From assembly GCF_904067045.1 (NCBI RefSeq), contig NZ_CAJFDC010000012.1:197501-261500 (forward strand): DNA of 64,000 nt, given 5' to 3'. Below are positions 22,830 through 33,627 of the stretch, piece after piece. Both the position numbers and the translations under genes were made by a program. Every line of letters starts with the position of its first letter. The stretch's first letter is position 1. This stretch comes from Pseudomonas sp. FEN. GTDB taxonomy: Bacteria > Pseudomonadota > Gammaproteobacteria > Pseudomonadales > Pseudomonadaceae. The notes below the pieces were generated by a model. That model was not told the origin of the DNA, did not search any database, and was given only the letters and a program-made list of their open reading frames with translations.

Positions 22830-23942
22830 TCAGTCGCTGAGCAGGCGTCCGTGGCGAAGCGGTACGCGCCCCGCCACCTTGGCCAGCCAGATCGAGGGTT
22901 GGGCGTAACGCAGCCGCTCCACGGCATACAACACACCGCTCGTGCCGGCACATACGGTGCTGACCCGGTCGGATAATGGATCGATCACTTCGAACAGGGG
23001 GTCGCCGGCTTCCACCCAACTGCCCACCGGCTGCAGGAAACTCAACACGCCCGGGTGCGGCGCATAGAGCAATTCGGTGCCTTCGAACGGCATGCCCTCG
23101 CAAGGTTCCTGCTGCGGGGCCGGCCATTCGCCGGCGATCAGGCCCTGCTCGGCGAGAAACGCCAGAATCCCTTCGGCCTGGGCCTCGGCCTGCTCTCGAG
23201 CGGTATCGGCCTGGCCGCCCAACTCAATGGTGGTGGCCATGCACGCCAGGGGAATCGGTGCGCCCGGGAACTCCCGCGACAGACGCAACCAGGGTAACGA
23301 GCAAGCCTCGTCGAACGAAGTGCCACCCGACTCTTCCGCCAGCAAGCCGACGCGAACCTTGAGCCGCGCCGCCAGGGAACGCCACTGCGGCCAGTGCTGG
23401 GGCAAGGCATACATATGCAACGCGGCTTCGCAATCGCAATGCAGGTCGAGCACCAGATCGGCATCGCAGGCGTGACGCAGCAACACCCGCTGCATGCCCT
23501 GCAACTGACTGGTCGCCGCCGGCAACGCGGCCAGCACCTCGAGCATGGCCTGGCGAATCAGTTGCACATTGGCGTGCGGGTCATCGCCCAGGCGATCTTT
23601 CAGCAAGGCGCTGACCGGCTCGCTCAACTGGACGAAATCACGGTTGAAGTTCTTACCGCTGCCGTACTCGAAACGCCCCTGGTGATTGCCTTGCAATAAC
23701 TGGCCGAGGCCAATCGGATTGGCCACCGGCACCAGTTCGATCACGCCCTTGAGGGCGCCGCGGGCTTCCAGCTCGAGCAGGCGTTTTTTCAGTTCCCAGG
23801 CGGTACGCATGCCCGGCAACTCGTCGGCATGCAGGCTGGCCTGGATATAGGCCTTGCGCTCGCCAGCGCCAAAACGAAACACCGACACCTGGCGTTCGGT
23901 ACCCAGGCTGCCCCAGGGCAAGGGATGATCAATACGTTGCAT
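22830..23942 (-). CDS. Succinylglutamate desuccinylase/aspartoacylase-family protein in the aot operon
   Basis: 370 residues, zinc-dependent M14-like deacylase fold. Zinc ligands are visible in SLHADELPG (His and Glu) and VLDLHCDCEA (His). A C-terminal extension (ELLYAPHPGVLSFLQPVGSWVEAGDPLFEVIDP) resembles a lipoyl/barrel-sandwich type domain. A homologue holds the same place between aotM and aotP in P. aeruginosa. It starts 2 bases after aotM, so it is translated within the transporter operon. Its substrate is unknown; an N-acylated amino acid delivered by the transporter is a reasonable guess. Confidence 0.88.
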   Translation of the reverse strand: MQRIDHPLPWGSLGTERQVSVFRFGAGERKAYIQASLHADELPGMRTAWELKKRLLELEARGALKGVIELVPVANPIGLGQLLQGNHQGRFEYGSGKNFNRDFVQLSEPVSALLKDRLGDDPHANVQLIRQAMLEVLAALPAATSQLQGMQRVLLRHACDADLVLDLHCDCEAALHMYALPQHWPQWRSLAARLKVRVGLLAEESGGTSFDEACSLPWLRLSREFPGAPIPLACMATTIELGGQADTAREQAEAQAEGILAFLAEQGLIAGEWPAPQQEPCEGMPFEGTELLYAPHPGVLSFLQPVGSWVEAGDPLFEVIDPLSDRVSTVCAGTSGVLYAVERLRYAQPSIWLAKVAGRVPLRHGRLLSD

Positions 23943-23944
23943 AG

Positions 23945-24643
23945 TCAGTGTTTCCTCGGCGCCAGGTAACCCAACCAGCGGCGCTCGGCCAGCTTGAACA
24001 GGCGTACCAGGATAAAGGTCAGACCCAGGTAGAAGGCACCGGCGGTGATGTAGGCTTCGAACGGCAGGTAATACTGGGCGTTGACGGTGCGGGCGGCGCC
24101 GGTGATATCGATCAGGGTCACGATGGAGGCCAGACTGGTGGTCTGCAGCATCATGATCACTTCATTGCTGTACTGCGGCAACGCCCGGCGCAGGGCCGAC
24201 GGCAGGAGGATGCGGCGGTACAACTTGTAGCGCGACATGCCCATGGCCTTGGCCGCCTCGATTTCGCCATTGGGCGTGGCCCGCAGGCTGCCGGCGATGA
24301 TTTCGGCGGTGTAGGCGCTGGTGTTGATGGCAAAGGCCAGGCAGGCACAGAAGGTCGCGCTCGACAGCCAGGGCCAGAGGAAACTTTCGCGCACCGCTTC
24401 GAACTGGGCCAGGCCGTAGTAGATCAGGAACAACTGCACCAGCATCGGCGTACCGCGAATCACATAGGTGTAGAGCCAGGCGCCCATGTTCACCAGCGGT
24501 TGCTTGGAGACCCGCATCAGCCCCAGCGGCAACGCCGCGAGCAGACCGAACAGCAACGACAAGGCCAACAGTTTCAGGGTGGTCAGCAAGCCGCCGAGGT
24601 ACAGCGGCATGGCTGCCCAGATGACGTTGTAGTCGAAGATCAT
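23945..24643 (-). CDS. aotM: AotM, permease of the arginine/ornithine ABC transporter
   Basis: 232 residues, inner membrane, five or so helices. The permease EAA loop (TAEIIAGSLRATPNGEIEAAKAMGMS) that docks to AotP is conserved, as is RGTPMLVQLFLIYYGL. Its ATG overlaps the aotQ stop by 4 bases (ATGA), so the two permeases are translationally coupled and likely form a heterodimer. Confidence 0.94.
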   Translation of the reverse strand: MIFDYNVIWAAMPLYLGGLLTTLKLLALSLLFGLLAALPLGLMRVSKQPLVNMGAWLYTYVIRGTPMLVQLFLIYYGLAQFEAVRESFLWPWLSSATFCACLAFAINTSAYTAEIIAGSLRATPNGEIEAAKAMGMSRYKLYRRILLPSALRRALPQYSNEVIMMLQTTSLASIVTLIDITGAARTVNAQYYLPFEAYITAGAFYLGLTFILVRLFKLAERRWLGYLAPRKH

Positions 24644-25329
24644 AGATCAGCCGCCCTTACGCCTACCGAGTAGCGCTTCTCAAGGTGACGCAGCCCCAGC
24701 AACGAGACACTGGTGATCACCAGGTACATCGCCGCCACTGCGAGGAAGAAGGTGAACGGCTCACGGGTGGCATCCGCCGCCTGCTTGGCCTTGAACATCA
24801 TGTCTTGCAGGCCGACCACGGAAATCAGCGCGGTGGCCTTGGTCAGGACCAGCCAGTTGTTGGTGAAACCGGGAATCGCCAGGCGAATCATCTGCGGCAC
24901 CAGCACCCGGAAAAACACTTGCAGGCCGCTCATGCCGTAGGCCATGCCGGCCTCGGCCTGTCCCTTGGGGATCGCCATGAAGGCGCCGCGGAAGGTTTCC
25001 GATAGGTAGGCGCCGAAAATGAACCCCAGGGTGCCGATACCGGCGGCCAGGGGATTGAGGTCGATGTAGTCGTCATAGCCGAGCAACGGTGCGACGCGGT
25101 TGAGCAGGTCCTGGCCACCGTAGAAGATCAACAGGATCAGCACCAGGTCGGGAATCCCGCGGATGACCGTGGCATACAGGTCGCCCAGCCAGGCCAGCCA
25201 GCGCACCGGCGACAGACGCAAGGCCACCCCGATCAGCCCCAGAACAATGGCCAGGGCCATGGAGGACAAGGCGAGCTGAAGCGTCAGCCAAACGCCATCG
25301 AGGATGACAGCCCCGTAGCCTTTCAACAT
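24640..25329 (-). CDS. aotQ: AotQ, permease of the arginine/ornithine ABC transporter
   Basis: 229 residues, inner membrane, partner of AotM. It has the RGIPDLVLILLIFYGGQ segment and the EAA loop (LSETFRGAFMAIPKGQAEAGMAYGMSG). A GAGG ribosome binding site precedes the ATG. It follows aotJ after 91 bp that contain a hairpin with a T-run, which should let more transcript end after the binding protein than continue into the permeases. Confidence 0.94.
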   Translation of the reverse strand: MLKGYGAVILDGVWLTLQLALSSMALAIVLGLIGVALRLSPVRWLAWLGDLYATVIRGIPDLVLILLIFYGGQDLLNRVAPLLGYDDYIDLNPLAAGIGTLGFIFGAYLSETFRGAFMAIPKGQAEAGMAYGMSGLQVFFRVLVPQMIRLAIPGFTNNWLVLTKATALISVVGLQDMMFKAKQAADATREPFTFFLAVAAMYLVITSVSLLGLRHLEKRYSVGVRAADL

Positions 25330-25354
25330 GATTCAGGTCCTCGAAATTAGGGAT

Positions 25355-25399
25355 GAAAAAATGGCGCAAACCTCAGAGCTCCTGCTGCTTGCGCCATTT
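25355..25399 (-). terminator. Partial terminator/attenuating hairpin between aotJ and aotQ
   Basis: On the minus strand AAATGGCGCAA (25389-25399) and TTGCGCCATTT (25359-25369) form an 11-bp stem around a 19-base loop, followed by further T. Such structures raise the ratio of binding protein to permease in ABC operons. Confidence 0.78.
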
Positions 25400-25420
25400 C
25401 CGACTTGTCGCTGCGACGGC

Positions 25421-26197
25421 TTACTTGCCGTAGATATCGAAGTCGAAGTACTTGTCCTGAATCTTCTTGTACGTGCCGTTGGCGCGGATCGCCGCAATGG
25501 CGCCGTTGATCTTGTCCAGATCGGCCTTGTCGCCCTTGCGCACGGCGATACCGATGCCATCACCGAAGTACTTCTCGTCGGTGAATTGCGGGCCGACGAA
25601 GGCGAAGCCCTTGCCGGCGTCGGTCTTCAGGAAACCGTCCTGCAGCAGGGTGGCGTCGGCCACGGTACCGTCGAGGCGGCCGGCGGCCACGTCCAGGTAG
25701 ATCTCGTTCTGCGAACCGTAAGGCTTGATCTCGGCCCCCAGCGGCTTGAGGACTTCTTCCGCGAAGCGGTTGTGGATCGAACCGCGCTGCACGCCGATTT
25801 TCTTGCCCTTGAGCTCGGCCAGGTTGTCACTGACAACACTGCCTTCCTTCATCACCAGGCGAGCCGGGGTGTTGTAGTACTTGTTGGTGAAGTCGACCGA
25901 CTTCTTGCGATCTTCGGTGATCGACATCGACGACAGGATGGCGTCGATCTTGCGGACCTTGAGGGCCGGGATCAGACCGTCGAACTCTTGCTCGACCCAG
26001 ACGCACTTGACCTTCATTTCCGCGCACAAGGCATTGCCGATGTCGTAGTCGAAACCGACGATGCTACCGTCCGGCGCCTTGGACGCAAACGGAGGGTAGG
26101 CGGCTTCGATACCAATTTTCAGTGGTTTTTCATCGGCGAAGGTCGGCAGCGACAGCACGGACAGTGCCAGGGCGCCAAGCAGCACGAGTTTCTTCAT
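25421..26197 (-). CDS. aotJ: AotJ, periplasmic arginine/ornithine-binding protein
   Basis: 258 residues with a Sec signal peptide ([21 protein letters not shown], cleavage after about residue 21). Family 3 extracellular solute-binding protein: [25 protein letters not shown] start, [23 protein letters not shown] ligand site, and C-terminal [20 protein letters not shown] lies 7 bases before the ATG. It is the first gene of the importer operon, with a candidate ArgR site about 170 bases upstream. Confidence 0.95.
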   Translation of the reverse strand: MKKLVLLGALALSVLSLPTFADEKPLKIGIEAAYPPFASKAPDGSIVGFDYDIGNALCAEMKVKCVWVEQEFDGLIPALKVRKIDAILSSMSITEDRKKSVDFTNKYYNTPARLVMKEGSVVSDNLAELKGKKIGVQRGSIHNRFAEEVLKPLGAEIKPYGSQNEIYLDVAAGRLDGTVADATLLQDGFLKTDAGKGFAFVGPQFTDEKYFGDGIGIAVRKGDKADLDKINGAIAAIRANGTYKKIQDKYFDFDIYGK

Positions 26198-26362
26198 CTT
26201 AGGACTCCATCGGTCAAGGGCAAAACGGCAGAGTGAGCAACAGCCCAATATGCGGATGGGAAAGCAGTCTTCGCGTAGCGGTCGGCAGTGAACGAATTCG
26301 GCATGAGCCACGCCAAGCGAGTGATCGGCATTCTAACGACAGGTCCGAAGCCGATAGTTCCT

Positions 26363-26373
26363 CAATGCGACAA
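26363..26373 (-). promoter_or_regulatory. Candidate ArgR-binding half-site upstream of aotJ
   Basis: On the minus strand TTGTCGCATTG is the same 11-mer as upstream of aruC (20778-20788) and contains the TGTCGC half-site core of Pseudomonas ArgR. A second TGTCG lies about 25 bases further downstream (near 26339). Confidence 0.5.
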
Positions 26374-26701
26374 CTAATTACAGAAGCACCGAGAAAGCAC
26401 CTCGGACACATTGACAGCCCTTGAGTTTTATGCAAAGGCAAAAGAAGGGGTTAACCGATCTATCCTGCAAATAGCGGGCCTATTATTGGCAAAGCCTTCT
26501 ATTCCGGCAAGCACGACGTTCGATGAGATTTCAAAGCCTCAGGATTCGGGCCAGAAACGAGCACGGGCGTTTCCCTTTGCCTCGCATAAGCGCAGCAGGT
26601 GACACATTTAGTTACCCACTGAACAATGGGTAACAGAGGGAGAAATTCGCAGCAAAAACCGATATTTATCTCACTTCACTCACGGACACTGCCTCCGCCC
26701 C

Positions 26702-26730
26702 TGTAGGAGCGGCGGCCGGTTGCTCCTACA
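26702..26730. repeat. REP-like inverted repeat downstream of acsA
   Basis: TGTAGGAGC and GCTCCTACA flank 11 bases rich in GGC. The arms match the outer part of the REPIN at 19260-19346 (TGTAGGAGC...), so this may be a shortened or decayed element of the same family. Confidence 0.7.
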
Positions 26731-26744
26731 AGGCAAACACCCCC

Positions 26745-26785
26745 AAAAAACAAAAGCCCCGCCTGGCACTAGGCCAGACGGGGCT
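26745..26785 (-). terminator. Rho-independent terminator of acsA
   Basis: On the minus strand a 13-bp stem with one mismatch (AGCCCCGTCTGGC/GCCAGGCGGGGCT) and a 5-base loop is followed by TTTTGTTTTTT. Confidence 0.93.
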
Positions 26786-26805
26786 CGGTCAACCTTGAAC
26801 GCGTG

Positions 26806-28761
<1,956 letters not shown>

Positions 28762-29174
28762 CTTTCTTACCTCGGTGGATAGTTGTTGTTTTATGGCCCC
28801 GTTGTAGCCGGGCCTGCGCCATGAAGCCATTCGACGATGGTAGTAACAAAACCCGGCAAACGCTCGTACCAACCGCAGCGAGGCTTCAAGCCTGCCGCCT
28901 GTAGCGATTTCCGGGGTACTGAAAATAACTCGAAAAGCCGTCCCGGGAGACGTTTTTCGACGATTGTTACAGGTTTTGTCAATAGTCTTTATCAAAACCC
29001 CCTCTATATGAATGTTTGGCAGACTCTTAACATTCGTTTCGCCAACTAAGGCAACGAATTAACTTAGCGACAGCCCCCACGAAGGCCGTTAATTCGAATT
29101 CAAATCAAGACCGTTACACACGTAGCCTGACAAAGGCTACGTGACCCCTTACGACACAAAGAAGGTAAATCGAG
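28762..29174. other. Divergent intergenic region acsA / DUF2790 gene
   Basis: 413 bases, no gene supported. AT-rich DNA at 28960-29060 probably contains promoters for both directions. A TAGCCTGACA-AAGG-CTACGTG-type inverted segment near 29121-29145 (CGTAGCC/GGCTACG) may be an operator or terminator loop. I cannot assign a regulator. Confidence 0.4.
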
Positions 29175-29438
29175 ATGAAAGCTCTAGTCGTTCTGGCCCT
29201 CAGCAGCCTGTGTGCAACCGCCATGGCCGATGAGATTCCAACCGACGCTGCCAGCCAGAACGTTCCGGTGGAACAATACACTTACAGTTCTCACCCAGAT
29301 GTTCACAAAGTTATCTCCATGAGTGAAGTCCCGGATGTTTGCGAAGTTGTCCCGGCACGCATGGTCTATGAAGATTCACAAGGTACCCGGCATATCATGG
29401 AATACCGCGTAATGGGGAACGGCTGCTCCCATGGTTAA
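29175..29438 (+). CDS. DUF2790 domain-containing secreted protein
   Basis: 87 residues with a Sec signal peptide (MKALVVLALSSLCATAMA). The mature part VPVEQYTYSSHPDVHKVISMSEVPDVCEVVPARMVYEDSQGTRH with two conserved cysteines (in DVCEVVP and NGCSHG) is the DUF2790 signature, a small periplasmic family multiplied in pseudomonads. The pair of cysteines probably forms a disulfide. Function is not established; some members respond to metal stress. A good Shine-Dalgarno (GAAGG) stands before the ATG. Confidence 0.9.
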   Translation: MKALVVLALSSLCATAMADEIPTDAASQNVPVEQYTYSSHPDVHKVISMSEVPDVCEVVPARMVYEDSQGTRHIMEYRVMGNGCSHG

Positions 29439-29853
29439 AACCCCGGCTTGACCCCGCGCTGTAAAAGCACCCGCCGCAAGAAGCGATTCTTGCGGCAAAG
29501 GTGTTCCCCCGCACCACCGCCCCGCCTGCGCTCAAATCATTTCGGCAAAAACTGGCTGAAACACCCAGACAAAAACCTTATACTGTCGGTCTCCATTCGC
29601 GCCTGAAAAAGCGTCGAATCGAGCTGAAAACCCTCGTCGATTCAGCCTCTTGCAGGCCACAGGGGAAGGCCTGGCGCCCTCTCCCAGCGACGACACGGGG
29701 CCATCCCGTACCTATTCAATGTTTTTTGCGTGCGCTAACCGCTGCTGCAAGCAACACATCCTTTAGATCCAAAGCGGCCAGTGGCCGTGTGACAAGCAAA
29801 CCATCAGTGTTTTTCACACGGGCATCCGGCCCTCACGCAGGAGACGACACGTC
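29439..29853 (+). other. Intergenic region upstream of nrdB
   Basis: 415 bases without a supported gene. The hairpin GCCGCAAGAA-GCGA-TTCTTGCGGC (29473-29496) may end the DUF2790 transcript although its T-run is poor. A -10-like TTATACT near 29578 could start nrdB with a leader of about 265 bases. I searched for the NrdR box pattern (acaCnATATnTTGTgt) by eye and did not find a good match. Confidence 0.4.
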
Positions 29854-31101
29854 ATGCTGAGCTGGGACGAATTCGACAAAGAAGAAGGCGAGGTTGCCGT
29901 CAAGGGCGCCAACGCCGGGCACGCCACCGAAGCCAACATGGACCGCCTCGACAGCGCCGGTGGCGCCGCGGCCCAGGAAGCCCGTGCCGTGACCGCTTCC
30001 GACTCGGCCGCCATCGCCCGCGCCAAGGCGGCACTCGATGCCCTCGACGTCGCCGAAGGCCTGGCCGAACTCGAAGGCGCCTCGGCCCGTGTCGCGGTCG
30101 ACGAAAAGCGCATGATCAACTGCCGCGCCGACCTCAACCAGCTGGTGCCGTTCAAGTACGACTGGGCCTGGCAGAAGTACCTCGATGGCTGCGCGAACCA
30201 CTGGATGCCGCAAGAAGTCAACATGACCGCCGACATCGCCCTCTGGAAAGACCCGGAGGGCCTGACCGACGACGAGCGCCGCATTGTCATGCGCAACCTC
30301 GGCTTCTTCTCCACCGCCGACTCCCTGGTGGCGAACAACCTGGTGCTGGCCGTGTACCGCCTGATCACCAACCCCGAGTGCCGCCAGTACATCCTGCGCC
30401 AGGCCTTCGAAGAGGCGATCCACACCCACGCCTACCAGTACTGCATCGAATCGCTGGCCATGGATGAAGGCGAGATCTTCAACATGTACCACGAGATTCC
30501 TTCGGTGGCGAAAAAGGCCACTTGGGGCCTGAAGTACACCCGTTCGATCTCCGACCCGGAATTCAAGACCGGCACCGTCGAGACCGACAAGGAACTGCTG
30601 CGCAACCTGATCGCCTACTACTGCGTGCTGGAAGGGATCTTCTTCTACTGCGGCTTCACCCAGATCCTGTCCATGGGTCGGCGCAACAAGATGACCGGCG
30701 TGGCCGAGCAGTTCCAGTACATCCTGCGGGATGAATCCATGCACCTGAACTTTGGCATCGATGTGATCAACCAGATCAAGATCGAGAACCCGCACCTGTG
30801 GGATACCGAGATGAAGGAAGAAGCCACGCAGATGATCCTCCAGGGCACCCAGCTGGAAATCGAATACGCGCGTGACACCATGCCGCGCGGCGTGCTGGGC
30901 ATGAACGCGGCGATGATGGAGGATTACCTCAAGTTCATCGCCAACCGTCGCCTGAGCCAGATTGGCCTGAAGGAAGAGTACCCAGGCACCACCAACCCGT
31001 TCCCATGGATGAGCGAGATCATGGACTTGAAGAAGGAGAAGAACTTCTTCGAGACCCGCGTGATCGAGTATCAGACTGGCGGTGCGTTGAGCTGGGATTG
31101 A
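29854..31101 (+). CDS. nrdB: Ribonucleotide reductase class Ia, beta subunit NrdB
   Basis: 415 residues, the length of the Pseudomonas NrdB. It carries the diiron-tyrosyl radical that NrdA uses to reduce ribonucleotides. Iron ligands are visible in the [18 protein letters not shown] and [19 protein letters not shown] helices; the N-terminal ~90 residues are the extension seen in pseudomonads, and the C-terminus ([10 protein letters not shown]) is the peptide that docks onto NrdA. An AGGAG site precedes the ATG. nrdA is not next to it in this window, unlike P. aeruginosa where nrdAB are adjacent. A terminator follows 40 bases after the stop. Confidence 0.96.
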   Translation: MLSWDEFDKEEGEVAVKGANAGHATEANMDRLDSAGGAAAQEARAVTASDSAAIARAKAALDALDVAEGLAELEGASARVAVDEKRMINCRADLNQLVPFKYDWAWQKYLDGCANHWMPQEVNMTADIALWKDPEGLTDDERRIVMRNLGFFSTADSLVANNLVLAVYRLITNPECRQYILRQAFEEAIHTHAYQYCIESLAMDEGEIFNMYHEIPSVAKKATWGLKYTRSISDPEFKTGTVETDKELLRNLIAYYCVLEGIFFYCGFTQILSMGRRNKMTGVAEQFQYILRDESMHLNFGIDVINQIKIENPHLWDTEMKEEATQMILQGTQLEIEYARDTMPRGVLGMNAAMMEDYLKFIANRRLSQIGLKEEYPGTTNPFPWMSEIMDLKKEKNFFETRVIEYQTGGALSWD

Positions 31102-31138
31102 TCGGGCATTCACTTTGAGTGAATAGACTGGAATACCG

Positions 31139-31168
31139 AAAAGCCCTGAACCTGTTCAGGGCTTTTTT
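31139..31168 (+). terminator. Rho-independent terminator of nrdB
   Basis: AAGCCCTGAA-CCTG-TTCAGGGCTT (31141-31164) followed by TTTT. A-rich bases before the stem also make it partly active on the minus strand for the small gene ending at 31189. Confidence 0.92.
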
Positions 31169-31188
31169 GTTTGCCTTTGATCACTGCG

Positions 31189-31483
31189 TTATGAAGCCAT
31201 GTGTTTTGCTTCCAGCCCACGCGTTTCGATCACATCGAACATGTCACTGGCATCCTGTAACAACAGCCGCGAAATCGCGGCGATATTGCCCAGGTCTCGT
31301 GGATCGCTATCGCTCAGTCGGCTACAGGTGAACAAGGTCATCAACTTGTTGACCGCCCGCATGCGTTCGCTGACGCGGGCGTGCAGATCAACCAGCGGGG
31401 CATTGGTCGATGTAGAGAACGGGGAATTCAGTGGATACGCTGTCCATCGGGATAAAGCGCCTGGGGGCATGCTCGGTATGCAT
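31189..31483 (-). pseudogene. Small Pseudomonas gene, apparently frameshifted
   Basis: The open C-terminal part (31189-31400, ending RLLLQDASDMFDVIETRG) looks like the short helical proteins common in fluorescent pseudomonads (fewer than 100 residues, function unknown). Its own frame has only a weak start at 31470. In another frame an ATG at 31483 has a good GGAG site 7 bases upstream and reads MHTEHAPRRFIPMDSVSTEF before stopping at 31388. Joining the two near the YID/NAPLVDL region would restore one protein of about 97 residues. Either the gene is broken or there is a single-base sequence error. A short intact gene starting at 31470 is the alternative. Confidence 0.5.
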
Positions 31484-31514
31484 GGTTAAACTCCGTACCT
31501 GCGCATATTCTCAG

Positions 31515-31540
31515 AAACCGAGCTGTTGCTCGGTTTTTTT
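31515..31540 (+). terminator. Plus-strand terminator hairpin with no gene before it
   Basis: AAACCGAGC-TGTT-GCTCGGTTT followed by TTTT on the plus strand. The nearest plus-strand gene, nrdB, already has a terminator at 31139. It may end an antisense or small RNA, or be a leftover of a lost gene. Confidence 0.65.
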
Positions 31541-31703
31541 CGCCTTGTTTTTGACCGGCTCGCCCTCACAGACCTGAACGAGGCGTATTTTTCAGCAAAA
31601 AGCTCGCGACTTGCATCCCGGCTTACCAATCTGATTTGTACAGTTTCTGTTCCCCCGATTTGCATCAGCGAATGATCGGCGCGTGGTGATTGATAGCGCG
31701 GGG

Positions 31704-32591
31704 TTATCCAGCAAACAACGTCTCTGCCAGCCCGCGAACACCTGGCCGAACAGCAAAAACACCGCCGGCCAGCGGCTGGTCACTCAAATCGCCACCCGGA
31801 CGGATCGAGGTGACGAACAAGGTGTCCATGTTGCGACCACCGAAGGCGCACATGGTCGGCTTCTTCACTGGCAGGCTGATGGAACGTTCCAGTTGGCCCT
31901 GAGGGGTAAAGCGATGAATCATCCCGGCATCGTTGGCACATATCCAATAACAACCGTCGACGTCGATGGCCGCGCCGTCCGGTCGCCCCGGATACTGGTT
32001 CATGTCGACAAAAACGCGCCGGTTGTACGGGGTGCCGCTATCGATGTCGTAATCGAACGCCCAGATGAGTTGTACCGACGCATGCGAGTCGGATAGATAC
32101 ATCACCTTGCCGTCGGGGCTGAACGCCAGGCCGTTGGGCACCACGAAACCGTCAAGCCGGGACTCCAATGGGGTGTTTTGTCCAGCGTCATAACGATATA
32201 GCCCACCTGCCGCGACACCTGCCGTTATGTCGATCTGCATGGTGCCGGCCCAGAAACGGCCCTGGCGGTCACACCGACCGTCGTTGAAACGCATGCCCGG
32301 CAAGGCGTGGTTGACACCGCTCAGACGGCTGCACCGCAGATCACCCTCCAGGTTGGCGGTGAGTCGAAACAATCCACTTTCCATGCCGGCAATCCAGCCG
32401 CCATCGGCGCGCGCGGCGATGCAGGCGAGCATTTCGGGCGCCGCCCAGCTTTGACTGCGGCGGCTTGCCGGGTCCCAGCGATACAAGCGCCCGGCAGGAA
32501 TATCGACCCAGTACAGCGCTTGTTCCCGACAATTCCAGACCGGGCTTTCGCCGGTGGTATTGGCCACGTCGAGAATCAGTTCAACATCCAT
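31704..32591 (-). CDS. SMP-30/gluconolactonase-family aldarolactone hydrolase
   Basis: 295 residues, six-bladed beta-propeller lactonase. Family residues are visible: the metal-binding Glu in TGESPVWN near the N-terminus, GMRFNDGRCDRQGRFWAGTM, VPNGLAFSPDGKVMYLSDS and NQYPGRPDGAAIDVDGCYW with the Asp ligand. Placed directly after udh (47 bp), it most likely opens the glucaro- or galactarolactone that uronate dehydrogenase produces; such pairing is known in P. syringae and Agrobacterium. The ATG at 32591 is chosen because GGA lies 6 bases before it; an ATG at 32597 is possible. Confidence 0.87.
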   Translation of the reverse strand: MDVELILDVANTTGESPVWNCREQALYWVDIPAGRLYRWDPASRRSQSWAAPEMLACIAARADGGWIAGMESGLFRLTANLEGDLRCSRLSGVNHALPGMRFNDGRCDRQGRFWAGTMQIDITAGVAAGGLYRYDAGQNTPLESRLDGFVVPNGLAFSPDGKVMYLSDSHASVQLIWAFDYDIDSGTPYNRRVFVDMNQYPGRPDGAAIDVDGCYWICANDAGMIHRFTPQGQLERSISLPVKKPTMCAFGGRNMDTLFVTSIRPGGDLSDQPLAGGVFAVRPGVRGLAETLFAG

Positions 32592-32638
32592 GGCCATTCC
32601 AGTCAGGTGGTCTTTGCAAACGCTCTTTTGCAAGGGCC

Positions 32639-33466
32639 TCAGTCATCGCCAAAAGGACCCAACGTCACGAACGCCCCCCCCTGGTAGACCAGGATCGGAT
32701 CATCTGCCGCCGGCATGGGCAGGGCCTCGACCTGGCCACGGAACGGCTCGGAGCTGTCCCGGGCCTTGAAATCAAGATGCGCGGCATAGCTGTTGTCCCA
32801 CCAGACGTTCCGGTTGTCCGAAACCCCATAGACCACCGTATGACCGACATTCGGGGCGTACAACGCGCACTCGATCAATTGCGTCAGATCACCGTAACTC
32901 AACCAGGTGCTCATCATCCGGCGGTTTTGCGGTTCGCTGAACGAAGAGCCGATGCGGATGCTGACGGTCTCAATGCCGTAGCGATCGAAATAGAAGCTGG
33001 CCATGTCTTCGCCGTAACACTTGGACAAGCCGTAGTAGCTGTCAGGGCGACGCGGGGAATGGGCATCCAGTCGATGGCCCTGTTTGTGGAAGCCGATCAC
33101 ATGATTGGAACTGGCAAATATCACTCGCTTTACATTGTGCCGACGGGCTGCCTCATAGATATGGAATACCCCACAGATGTTGGCCCCCAGTATTTCCTCG
33201 AAGGGACGCTCCACCGAAACGCCGCCAAAATGCAGGATGGCATCAACGCCAGCGACAAGTTGGTCAACGGCTTGCTTGTCGGCAAGATCACAGAGCTGAA
33301 CCTCTTCACACTCGTCCAGCGCTGGCGCCACTTCAACAATGTCGGAGAGACGCAATATCCGGGAGAAAGGACGCAGGCGCTGGCGAAGTACCTTGCCCAG
33401 TCCTCCGGCGGCCCCCGTCAGCAGAAGGCGGTTGAAGGGTTGATGCGCCGTCGTTGCGGTAGTCAT
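32639..33466 (-). CDS. udh: Uronate dehydrogenase Udh
   Basis: 275 residues, NAD-dependent short-chain dehydrogenase/epimerase fold. It oxidises D-galacturonate and D-glucuronate to the aldarolactones. It shows LLLTGAAGGLGKVLR (NAD-binding), LHFGGVSVERPFEEILGANI, the catalytic SYYGLSKCYGED (Tyr-x3-Lys) and SIRIGSSF, and is very close to the characterised P. syringae Udh as I recall it. First gene of the minus-strand udh-lactonase unit; a promoter with an operator-like palindrome lies 31-87 bases upstream. Confidence 0.95.
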   Translation of the reverse strand: MTTATTAHQPFNRLLLTGAAGGLGKVLRQRLRPFSRILRLSDIVEVAPALDECEEVQLCDLADKQAVDQLVAGVDAILHFGGVSVERPFEEILGANICGVFHIYEAARRHNVKRVIFASSNHVIGFHKQGHRLDAHSPRRPDSYYGLSKCYGEDMASFYFDRYGIETVSIRIGSSFSEPQNRRMMSTWLSYGDLTQLIECALYAPNVGHTVVYGVSDNRNVWWDNSYAAHLDFKARDSSEPFRGQVEALPMPAADDPILVYQGGAFVTLGPFGDD

Positions 33467-33496
33467 TAAGGATCGCTCTCAGGTGTTGCTGTCTGC

Positions 33497-33553
33497 ATTA
33501 TGGGTTGTCGTACAACATACTCGATTATCATCAGCCGTTTTCACCGCTGTCAA
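33497..33553 (-). promoter_or_regulatory. udh promoter with operator palindrome
   Basis: On the minus strand TTGACA (33548-33553), 18-bp spacer, GATAAT (33524-33529). Eight bases after the -10 begins GTTGTACG-ACAA-CCCATAAT (33497-33516), one good half and one weak half of the GTTrTACG-N4-CGTAyAAC palindrome found at two other promoters of this cluster. Confidence 0.72.
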
Positions 33554-33627
33554 CGCACGTCAGCGACGAGCCCGCCTCGGCTGCCGATGGCTCGCAGTCG
33601 AGGCGTCATGCTCTTGTCGCCCGCGGC

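Larger units (their letters stand above)
26198..26744. other. Intergenic region aotJ / acsA
   Basis: Over 500 bases without a supported gene; short frames at 26411 and 26720 look like chance. It holds the aotJ promoter region with a candidate ArgR half-site at 26363-26373, AT-rich DNA around 26450-26680, and a REP-like inverted repeat at 26702-26730. Confidence 0.5.
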
